From contig NZ_CP163518.1 of the NCBI RefSeq assembly GCF_041080625.1, forward strand, positions 10,037,501 to 10,101,500: a stretch of DNA of 64,000 nucleotides, read 5' to 3'. This document shows positions 57,270-64,000 of the stretch, one piece after another; position 1 is the stretch's first letter; the number at the start of each line of letters is the position of its first letter. The translations under genes and the position numbers were made by a program. The notes under the pieces were generated by a model, which was not told where the DNA came from, made no database searches, and saw nothing but the letters and a program-made list of their open reading frames with translations. Source of the DNA: Streptomyces sp. CG1. Lineage in GTDB: Bacteria; Actinomycetota; Actinomycetes; Streptomycetales; Streptomycetaceae.

Positions 57270-59576
57270 ATGAGCAGCGGTATCGAGGACCCCGGCGACG
57301 ATCTGTCGGTCACCCCGCCCAAACGCTGGGCGACCGGTGTGCCGGCGGTGACACACGCACTGGAGTACTCGCTGGGCCAGACGACCGTACGACGCACCGC
57401 GCTGACCCTGCTGAACATCAACCAGGTCAAGGGGTTCGACTGTCCGGGATGTGCCTGGCCGGAGCCCGCACCGGGCAAACGGCACCGCAATGAATACTGC
57501 GAGAACGGCGCCAAGCACATCAGCGACGAAGCCACCTCGCGGCGGATCACTGCCGAATTCTTCCGCCGGCACCCGATCGCCGAACTGGGCGAGAAGTCGG
57601 ACTACTGGCTCAACCAGCAGGGCCGGCTGACCGAACCCATGATCAAGCGGCCCGGAGCCGCGCACTACGAACCGATCGGCTGGGACGAGGCGTTCGACGT
57701 GCTCGCCGGGGAACTGACCCGGCTGGACTCCCCGGACCAGGCCCTTTTCTACACCTCCGGCCGGCTGAACAACGAGGCCGCCTTCCTGCTGCAGCTCTTT
57801 GCCCGCGCCTACGGCACCAACAACCTGCCGGACTGCTCCAACCTGTGCCACGAGTCCAGCGGTTCCGCACTGCAGGAGACCCTGGGCATCGGCAAGGGCA
57901 GCGTCTCCCTCGACGACATCCACACCGCGGACCTCGTCCTCGTCGTCGGGCAGAACCCGGGCACCAACCATCCGCGGATGCTGACCGCGCTGGAGGAGAC
58001 CAAGCGCAACGGCGGGAAGGTGATCGCCGTCAACCCGCTGCCGGAGGCCGGGCTCATCCGCTTCAAGCATCCGCAGAAGGCCCGCGGGGTGATCGGCCGG
58101 GGCACCCCGATCGCCGACCAGTTCCTGCAGATCCGTCCCGGCGGCGACCTCGCCCTGTTCCAGGCGCTCAACCGGCTGCTGCTGGAGGCCGAGGACGAGC
58201 GCCCCGGCACCGTACTCGACCACGCCTTCATCAGCACCCACACCACCGGCTTCGGCGATTTCACCGACCACGCCCGGAAGATCCCGTGGGAGGACATCCT
58301 CACCGCGACCGGGCTGACCCGCGAGGAGATCGGACGCGTCCACGACCGGGTGCTGCGCAGCGGGAAGATCATCGTGTGCTGGGCCATGGGGCTCACCCAG
58401 CACAAGCACGGCGTCCCCACCATCCGCGAAGTCGTCAACTTCCTGCTGCTGCGCGGCAACATCGGCAGGCCCGGCGCGGGAGTGTGCCCGGTGCGCGGCC
58501 ACAGCAACGTCCAGGGCGACCGCACGATGGGCATATGGGAGCGCATGCCCCGGCAGTTCCTCGACGCTCTCGGCCACGAGTTCGGCTTCACCCCGCCCGC
58601 GCACCACGGACTGGACTCCGTCAACGGCATCCGGGCCATGCGCGACGGCACCGCGAAGGTCTTCCTCGGCGTGGCCGGGAACTTCGTACGGGCCACGCCC
58701 GACAGCCGGGTCACCGAGGAGGCGATGCGGCGCTGCCGGCTCACCGCGCACATCTCCACCAAGCTCAACCGCTCCCACACGGTCTGCGGCGACACCGCCC
58801 TCATCCTGCCCACCCTCGGCCGCAGCGACCGCGACATCCAGGCGTCCGGCGAGCAGTTCATCACCGTCGAGGACTCCATGAGCGAGGTGCACGCCTCCCG
58901 CGGACGCCTGGCACCGGCCTCCCCGCACTTGCTCAGCGAGGTCGCGATCATCAGCCGGCTGGCCCGCAGAACCCTCGGCGACACACCGGCCATCCCCTGG
59001 GAGGAGTTCGAGGCGGACTACGACACCGTCCGCGACCGTATCGCCCGGGTCGTACCGGGATTCGAGAACTTCAACACGCGGGTGGCCGGGCCCGGCGGGT
59101 TCCGGCTGCCCAACCCGGTCAACCGGCGCGTCTTCCGCACGCCGAGCGGCAAGGCCGGCTTCACCGTCAACGACTTCACGATGCCGCACATCCCTGAGGG
59201 CCATCTGCTGCTGCAGACGCTGCGCTCCCATGACCAGTGGAACACCGTGCCGTACGCGAGGAACGACCGCTACCGCGGCATCCGCAACGCCCGCCGGGTC
59301 GTGCTCGTCCACCCCGCCGACCTGGCCGCCCTCGGGCTCGCCGACCGCGACCGGGTGGACCTGATCACGGTCTGGCGCGACGGGCTGGAACGCCGGGCGG
59401 AGGACTTCCGCGTCGTCGCCTACCCGACCAGCCGCGGCTCCGCGGCCTCCTACTACCCCGAGACCAACGTCCTGGTACCACTGGACAGCGTCGCCGACAT
59501 CAGCAACACCCCCACGTCAAAGGGTGTGTTGATCCGCTTGGAGCCCACGCGCGCCGACGCCGCACGATCCGACTGA
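57270..59576 (+). CDS. FdhF/YdeP family molybdopterin oxidoreductase
   Basis: A 768-residue molybdenum enzyme, the usual length for the FdhF/YdeP family. Near residue 60 is GFDCPGCAWPEPAPGKRHR, an incomplete Fe-S Cys motif; the molybdenum-ligand region is NNLPDCSNLCHESSGSALQE, with a Cys. NPGTNHPRMLTALEETKRNG and RGHSNVQGDRTMGIWE are MPT-contact regions, and the C-terminal M-dis-binding domain follows. YdeP is linked to acid resistance; the electron donor or acceptor here is unknown, and no beta or gamma FDH subunits are nearby. It is divergent from moeA and adjoined by a convergent LysR gene. Confidence 0.92.
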   Translation: MSSGIEDPGDDLSVTPPKRWATGVPAVTHALEYSLGQTTVRRTALTLLNINQVKGFDCPGCAWPEPAPGKRHRNEYCENGAKHISDEATSRRITAEFFRRHPIAELGEKSDYWLNQQGRLTEPMIKRPGAAHYEPIGWDEAFDVLAGELTRLDSPDQALFYTSGRLNNEAAFLLQLFARAYGTNNLPDCSNLCHESSGSALQETLGIGKGSVSLDDIHTADLVLVVGQNPGTNHPRMLTALEETKRNGGKVIAVNPLPEAGLIRFKHPQKARGVIGRGTPIADQFLQIRPGGDLALFQALNRLLLEAEDERPGTVLDHAFISTHTTGFGDFTDHARKIPWEDILTATGLTREEIGRVHDRVLRSGKIIVCWAMGLTQHKHGVPTIREVVNFLLLRGNIGRPGAGVCPVRGHSNVQGDRTMGIWERMPRQFLDALGHEFGFTPPAHHGLDSVNGIRAMRDGTAKVFLGVAGNFVRATPDSRVTEEAMRRCRLTAHISTKLNRSHTVCGDTALILPTLGRSDRDIQASGEQFITVEDSMSEVHASRGRLAPASPHLLSEVAIISRLARRTLGDTPAIPWEEFEADYDTVRDRIARVVPGFENFNTRVAGPGGFRLPNPVNRRVFRTPSGKAGFTVNDFTMPHIPEGHLLLQTLRSHDQWNTVPYARNDRYRGIRNARRVVLVHPADLAALGLADRDRVDLITVWRDGLERRAEDFRVVAYPTSRGSAASYYPETNVLVPLDSVADISNTPTSKGVLIRLEPTRADAARSD

Positions 59577-59683
59577 AGTGCCGAGGGACCCACGGATCGC
59601 ACGGCGACTCCGCGTTCCACGGCCGAGGAGCCGCTGAGCGCACACCGGTCCCCGGAATGCCGCAGCCGGGCCGGTGCCGTCGG

Positions 59684-60610
59684 CTACCGGCCCGGGTCGC
59701 CTGGCACCCGTTCCAGTGCCGAGGCTACGTCGGTCGTGCGGGCGATGTCCGTCAGGGCCCTGGCCATCACCGATTCCGGCTCCCGGGCGGCGATCACCAG
59801 ACCCACCGGCACCGCCGCCGCGGGCTCGACCAGCGGGACCGCCCGCATACCGTGCGGGACACCGAACACATGGAGCCAGGCGTGCGGCACGATGCTCGCC
59901 CATTGCCCCGTCCGCACATGCGCGAACAGTGCCGCCACGGAGTCGGTCTCCAGTCGGGGCGAGGGCTGCGTCCCGGCCCGCGCGAACAACTCGTCCAGCA
60001 CCCTGCGGCCCTGCATCGTCCCGGTCAGCAGGCACAGCGACAGACCCGCCGCCTCCGCCCACGTGGCCGTCGTACGCCGGGCCAGACCGTCGGCAGCCGT
60101 GAGCAGCAGGACGTAGCGCTCCTGGTACAGCGGAACCGTGTGGAAGCTCCCCGACAGATCCTCACGCAGATAGGTGACCGCGGCGTCGAGCTCGAAGTTC
60201 TGCAGCTGCCGCAGGATGTCCACCGACTGCATATCCGCCATGACCTCCACCGTGACCAGCGGATGCGCGGCGCAGAACGGTCCGGTCAGCTCGGCCACGG
60301 CACCGGACGCCGTCGGCACCGAACCGATCCGCATCCTGCCGCTCAGGCCGCTGCGCAGGGCGTCGACCTCGTCCTTGAGGGCATCACGGTCGGCGAGGAT
60401 CCGCTGCGCCCATACGACGATGCGCTCCCCCTCCGGGGTGAGGCCCTCGTACTTGCGGCCGCGCCGCACCAGCGGCATGTCGAGTTCCTCCTCGAGCTTG
60501 CGCAGCGCCTCCGACAGAGCGGGCTGGGAGACATGGCAGGCCTGGGCGGCACGGGCGAAATGCCGCTCCCGGGAGAGGGCGACGAGGTATTCCAGCTGAC
60601 GAAAGAGCAC
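59684..60610 (-). CDS. LysR family transcriptional regulator
   Basis: A 308-residue LysR protein. The HTH is residues 1-60: LFRQLEYLVALSRERHFARA, then CHVSQPALSEALRKLEEEL. The effector domain starts about 90 (GRMRIGSVPTASGAVAELTG). GTG 60610 is at the family start; the frame is open to ATG 60697, which would add 29 residues of Arg/Gly-rich sequence. It lies between the molybdoenzyme and the Dyp peroxidase, divergent from the latter, so either could be a target. T-N11-A motifs exist upstream of the molybdoenzyme. Confidence 0.9.
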   Translation of the reverse strand: MLFRQLEYLVALSRERHFARAAQACHVSQPALSEALRKLEEELDMPLVRRGRKYEGLTPEGERIVVWAQRILADRDALKDEVDALRSGLSGRMRIGSVPTASGAVAELTGPFCAAHPLVTVEVMADMQSVDILRQLQNFELDAAVTYLREDLSGSFHTVPLYQERYVLLLTAADGLARRTTATWAEAAGLSLCLLTGTMQGRRVLDELFARAGTQPSPRLETDSVAALFAHVRTGQWASIVPHAWLHVFGVPHGMRAVPLVEPAAAVPVGLVIAAREPESVMARALTDIARTTDVASALERVPGDPGR

Positions 60611-60786
60611 GGCACGGGTGTACCCGACCGCTTCCCGCAAAGCCAATCCCGGCCCGCGCGTACGGCCCGCTCCGGTCCGCGAGCCCGGCCCGCGCACGAC
60701 CTGCCGAGTCGGAGGGGCAGGGCGATGCTGGTGCGAGGACCCGACAGTGACCCGGTTTCCGAGGACCTCGTGAGGAGGCGACTCCC

Positions 60787-61740
60787 GTGGTGGAACCGCA
60801 GCCCGTCATCGTCCCGCCCGCCAGGGCGGCCGTGTTCCTCGTCGTCGCCATCGCCCCCGGTGGCGAGGACACGGTCCGCGACCTGCTCGAGGACGTCTCA
60901 GCCCTGCGCCGCTCGGTGGCCTTCCGCGCGCCCGCCGAAGAACTCAGCTGTGTCGTCGGCATCGGATCGCACGCATGGGACCGTCTGTTCAGCGGCCCAC
61001 GGCCACGGCAGCTGCATCCCTTCGTGGACCTGGTCGGACCGCGCCATCGAGCCCTCGGCACACCGGGCGACCTGCTCTTCCATGTCCGCTCCCGCCGCAT
61101 GGACCTCTGTTTCGAGCTGGCCCGGCTGCTGGGCGAGCGACTCGACGGAGCGGCCACCGTGGCCGACGAGGCGCACGGTTTCAAGTTCTTCGACGAACGC
61201 GATCTGCTCGGCTTCGTGGACGGCAGCGAGAACCCGGAGGGACAGGCCGCGGACGACGCCGTGTTCATCGGCGACGAGGACGCGGACTTCGCGGGCGGCA
61301 GCTATGTGATCGTGCAGAAATACCTGCACGACATGACGGCCTGGAACGCCCTCTCGGCCGAGGAACAGGACAAGGTCATCGGGCGGACCAAACTGGCCAA
61401 CATCGAACTCCCCGACGATGTGAAACCCGACGATTCCCATGTCGCGCTCACCACCATCACCGACGAGAACGGCGACGAACGCAAGATCGTGCGGGAGAAC
61501 ATGCCCTTCGGCAGCATTGAAAAGGGCGAGTTCGGCACCTATTTCATCGGTTATGCCCGCACCCCGGACGTGACGGAGGAAATGCTGAGGAACATGTTCC
61601 TCGGCCGCCGTCCGGGCCGGAACGACCGGATTCTCGAATTCTCGGTGCCGGTCACGGGCTGCCTCTTCCATGTGCCCACCGTCACCTTTCTCGACGACCT
61701 TCCGGCCCCACCGTACGGCCCTGCGGCGACCGATGGTTAG
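60787..61740 (+). CDS. Dyp-type heme peroxidase
   Basis: A 317-residue DyP peroxidase. The distal-side motif [11 protein letters not shown] (GxxDGxxN) is near residue 140, the proximal heme His is in [10 protein letters not shown] near 220, and the conserved Arg in the C-terminal half precedes [11 protein letters not shown]. No Tat signal is seen; a cytoplasmic or encapsulin-loaded form is likely (class B/P). It oxidises dyes and phenolics with hydrogen peroxide. GTG 60787 has GGAGG eight bases upstream. Confidence 0.93.
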   Translation: MVEPQPVIVPPARAAVFLVVAIAPGGEDTVRDLLEDVSALRRSVAFRAPAEELSCVVGIGSHAWDRLFSGPRPRQLHPFVDLVGPRHRALGTPGDLLFHVRSRRMDLCFELARLLGERLDGAATVADEAHGFKFFDERDLLGFVDGSENPEGQAADDAVFIGDEDADFAGGSYVIVQKYLHDMTAWNALSAEEQDKVIGRTKLANIELPDDVKPDDSHVALTTITDENGDERKIVRENMPFGSIEKGEFGTYFIGYARTPDVTEEMLRNMFLGRRPGRNDRILEFSVPVTGCLFHVPTVTFLDDLPAPPYGPAATDG

Positions 61741-61906
61741 TGACTCAGAGTTACCGGTATCGGCGGTGTGTGTCCTCCGTTTGCGGTGCCGTGTCCAGCG
61801 GGGTTCAGTGATTACGGACCCCGGAACAACGACCCCGCGGATCACGGATCCGCCGCGGAACACCGATCCCCCCGCGGAATACCGGCCCCCGCGTCCAGGA
61901 GCTGTC

Positions 61907-64000
61907 ATGTCGATGTCGTTCGGTGCACCGTTCGGTTCGTCGGATCCGTTCAGCGAGTTGTTCAACCGGTTCTTCGGGATGTCTCCGGCGTCCTCGCCCC
62001 CCGCGGTGCAGCGGGTGCCGATCGGCCGGCTGCTCACGGAATCGTCGCAGGAACTGCTGAACCTGGCTGCGCAGCGGGCGGTCGAGGACGGTACGACCGA
62101 TCTGGACACGGAACATCTGCTGTGGGCGGCCACGAAGGTCGAGCCGTCCCGGAGGCTGCTCGCCCAGGTGGGCGTCGACCCCGACACGCTGGCGGCCGAG
62201 ATCGCGAAGATCCTGCCGCGTGAGTCCGGCGAGCCGTCCGCGCCGCCGGGCCTCACCCCGGCGGCCAAGCGCACGCTCGGCGCCGCCTATGCCCAGTCGC
62301 AGGCCGCCGGTGTGTCGTACATCGGCCCCGAGCACATCCTCAGCGCGCTGCTGGGTGACAGTGACACGGGTGCCGCCAAGCTGCTGCGCGCCGAGGGCAC
62401 GGACACGCGGAAACTGGCGGATCTCACTGAACAGGCGGCCCGGGCCGACGTACTGCCCGCCGAGCGGAAGCAGCCGGCCACGACGCTGGACGAGTACGGC
62501 CGGGACCTGACCGAGGAGGCCAAGGCGGGCAAGCTCGACCCGGTGGTGGGGCGTGGCGAGGAGATCGAGCAGACCGTCGAGATCCTCTCCCGGCGGTCCA
62601 AGAACAACCCCGTCCTCATCGGCGAACCCGGCGTCGGGAAGACCGCCATCGTGGAGGGGCTGGCACAGCGGATCGTGGCGGGGGAGGTGCCCGACACCCT
62701 GAAGGACAAGCGGGTCGTGGCGCTGGATCTGTCAGGGATGGTGGCGGGTGCGCAGTACCGGGGTCAGTTCGAGGAGCGGCTGAAGAAGGTCATCGAGGAC
62801 GTCCAGGCCGCCAAGGGCCAGATCATCCTGTTCATCGACGAGTTGCACACGGTCGTGGGCGCGGGGGCGACGGGGGAGGGGTCCATGGACGCGGGCAACA
62901 TGCTCAAGCCCGCACTCGCGCGCGGTGAACTGCATGTGGTCGGGGCCACGACGATCGACGAGTACCGCAAGTACGTGGAGAAGGACGCGGCGCTGGAGCG
63001 CCGGTTCCAGCCCGTGATGGTGCCGGAGCCGACGGTGGAGGAGACCGTGCAGATCCTGGAGGGTCTGCGCGACTCGTACGAGGCGCACCATCAGGTCCGC
63101 TTCGACGACGCGGCGTTGGCGGCCGCCGCCGAGATGTCCGACCGCTACATCACCGACCGTTTCCTGCCCGACAAGGCGATCGACGTGATGGACCAGGCCG
63201 GGGCACGGGTACGGTTGCGCAGCGCGGGCCGTTCCACGGAGGTGGTCAGCCGCGAGGACCGTATCGCCAAACTCCGCCGCGAGCTCGAACAGGCCGTGTC
63301 CGTGGAGGACTTCGAGAAGGCCTCGGAGGTGAAGCGGGAGATCGCGGAGGTGGAGGGCGAGCTCGCGGGCATCGAGGAGCGCCGGGCGGGCGTGGTGTCG
63401 GTGACGGCGGCGGACATCGCCGACGTGGTCTCACGCCGTACCGGGATCCCGGTGTCGCAGCTGACGGCGAGCGAGAAGGAGAAGCTGCTCAAGCTGGAGG
63501 AGGAGATGCACGCCCGGATCGTCGGCCAGGACGAGGCCGTGACGGCTGTGTCCCAGGCGGTGCGGCGCAACCGGGCGGGGATGGGCGACCCGAACCGGCC
63601 GGTGGGTTCCTTCCTCTTCCTCGGCCCCACGGGTGTGGGCAAGACCGAACTCGCCAAGACCCTGGCCGCGTTGCTGTTCGGGGACGAGGACCGGATGATC
63701 CGGTTCGACATGAGCGAGTTCCAGGAGAAGCACACCGTGGCCCGGCTCGTGGGTGCCCCTCCCGGATACGTCGGCTACGAGGAAGCGGGCCAGCTGACGG
63801 AGAAGGCGCGCCGCCAGCCCTACAGCGTGGTGCTGTTCGACGAGGTGGAGAAGGCGCACCCGGATGTCTTCAACACGCTGCTGCAGATCCTCGACGACGG
63901 CCGGCTGACCGACGCCCAGGGCCGCACGGTCGACTTCCGGCACTGCGTGATCATCATGACCTCCAACATCGGGGCGCACCGGATCCTCGATCACAAAGGT
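61907..64000 (+). CDS. ClpC-like ATP-dependent protease/chaperone ATPase, 3' end outside the window
   Basis: At least 698 residues in view, open at the right edge. Residues 45-185 carry Clp N-domains ([32 protein letters not shown]). Domain 1 has GEPGVGKTA and [13 protein letters not shown]; a coiled UVR-like segment ([20 protein letters not shown]) marks the middle; domain 2 has [13 protein letters not shown] and [15 protein letters not shown]. It begins with an extra about 35-residue Phe/Pro/Ser-rich leader ([13 protein letters not shown]) seen in actinobacterial paralogues. ATG 61907 has AGGAG six bases upstream. It unfolds proteins for refolding or ClpP degradation. The 166-base upstream region has CCGCGGAT-type dyads but no HAIR box. 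Confidence 0.93.
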   Translation, partial: MSMSFGAPFGSSDPFSELFNRFFGMSPASSPPAVQRVPIGRLLTESSQELLNLAAQRAVEDGTTDLDTEHLLWAATKVEPSRRLLAQVGVDPDTLAAEIAKILPRESGEPSAPPGLTPAAKRTLGAAYAQSQAAGVSYIGPEHILSALLGDSDTGAAKLLRAEGTDTRKLADLTEQAARADVLPAERKQPATTLDEYGRDLTEEAKAGKLDPVVGRGEEIEQTVEILSRRSKNNPVLIGEPGVGKTAIVEGLAQRIVAGEVPDTLKDKRVVALDLSGMVAGAQYRGQFEERLKKVIEDVQAAKGQIILFIDELHTVVGAGATGEGSMDAGNMLKPALARGELHVVGATTIDEYRKYVEKDAALERRFQPVMVPEPTVEETVQILEGLRDSYEAHHQVRFDDAALAAAAEMSDRYITDRFLPDKAIDVMDQAGARVRLRSAGRSTEVVSREDRIAKLRRELEQAVSVEDFEKASEVKREIAEVEGELAGIEERRAGVVSVTAADIADVVSRRTGIPVSQLTASEKEKLLKLEEEMHARIVGQDEAVTAVSQAVRRNRAGMGDPNRPVGSFLFLGPTGVGKTELAKTLAALLFGDEDRMIRFDMSEFQEKHTVARLVGAPPGYVGYEEAGQLTEKARRQPYSVVLFDEVEKAHPDVFNTLLQILDDGRLTDAQGRTVDFRHCVIIMTSNIGAHRILDHKG

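Overview
The window is high-GC actinobacterial DNA, almost certainly from a Streptomyces. The supporting signs are very strong third-position G/C bias, GTG/TTG starts, TTA codons found only in regulatory or secondary-metabolite genes, and a gene set typical of the genus (SARP regulator, type II polyketide synthase, DUF574-type methyltransferase, Dyp peroxidase, a ClpC-like chaperone). No tRNA, rRNA, integrase, transposase, CRISPR array or replication origin was recognised. The last gene (ClpC-like) runs off the right edge.

Layout. 0-7.4 kb: accessory genes mixed with decay: a frame-broken remnant, a flavin-reductase pseudogene, an EamA exporter, a thioesterase with an in-frame amber codon, an Lrp-type regulator divergent from azlCD, an azoreductase divergent from an HxlR regulator, and a methyltransferase-like gene. 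7.6-28 kb: an aromatic polyketide cluster. Its left flank has an MMPL exporter, a TetR repressor, an XRE-SARP hybrid activator and a DHA2-type MFS exporter. Next come a flavin monooxygenase, a DJ-1-family protein and a two-domain ABM protein. The core operon (17.97-26.69 kb) reads FAD-hydroxylase, TcmI/JadI-type cyclase, FAD-hydroxylase, KS-alpha, KS-beta (CLF), ACP, KSIII, C-9 ketoreductase, didomain aromatase/cyclase. A convergent StrR/NovG-like ParB-domain regulator closes the cluster. 28-29 kb: fused remnants of acyl-CoA carboxylase subunits. 29-41.5 kb: S41 peptidase, GCS2-like ligase, broken serine hydrolase, LacI regulator, a 235-bp tandem triplication, a nucleobase-permease/amidohydrolase/TauE operon, a DUF574 methyltransferase, gene fragments and a QueG-like Fe-S protein. 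41.6-49.9 kb: SDRs, aldo/keto reductase, threonine dehydratase-like enzyme, ABC-F protein with a leader peptide, TetR, WGR-domain protein. 49.9-55.7 kb: glpD with a TetR, an ADHAP-synthase-like oxidase and a lipid kinase (a likely glycerolipid/ether-lipid locus), a degenerate Nudix protein and a hotdog protein. 55.8-64 kb: moeA divergent from an FdhF/YdeP molybdo-enzyme, LysR regulator, Dyp peroxidase, ClpC-like chaperone.

How the cluster appears to work. Gene order (hydroxylase-cyclase-KS-CLF-ACP-KR-ARO/CYC) matches angucycline clusters, but a complete FabH-type KSIII sits between ACP and KR, which suggests a non-acetate starter unit. CLF residues that line the chain-length gate are small (I109, G112, L116), consistent with a long (about decaketide) chain. 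No deoxysugar or glycosyltransferase genes are visible, so an unglycosylated aglycone is the simplest guess. Three control layers can be read from the DNA. (i) A perfect StrR/NovG-type box lies just upstream of the core operon, and a ParB/StrR-type regulator is encoded at its far end. (ii) A near-identical 28-bp operator lies upstream of both exporters and beside a TetR gene. (iii) TTA codons in the SARP and ABM genes predict bldA dependence.

Functions below are inferred from sequence patterns and family knowledge only; no database search was run.
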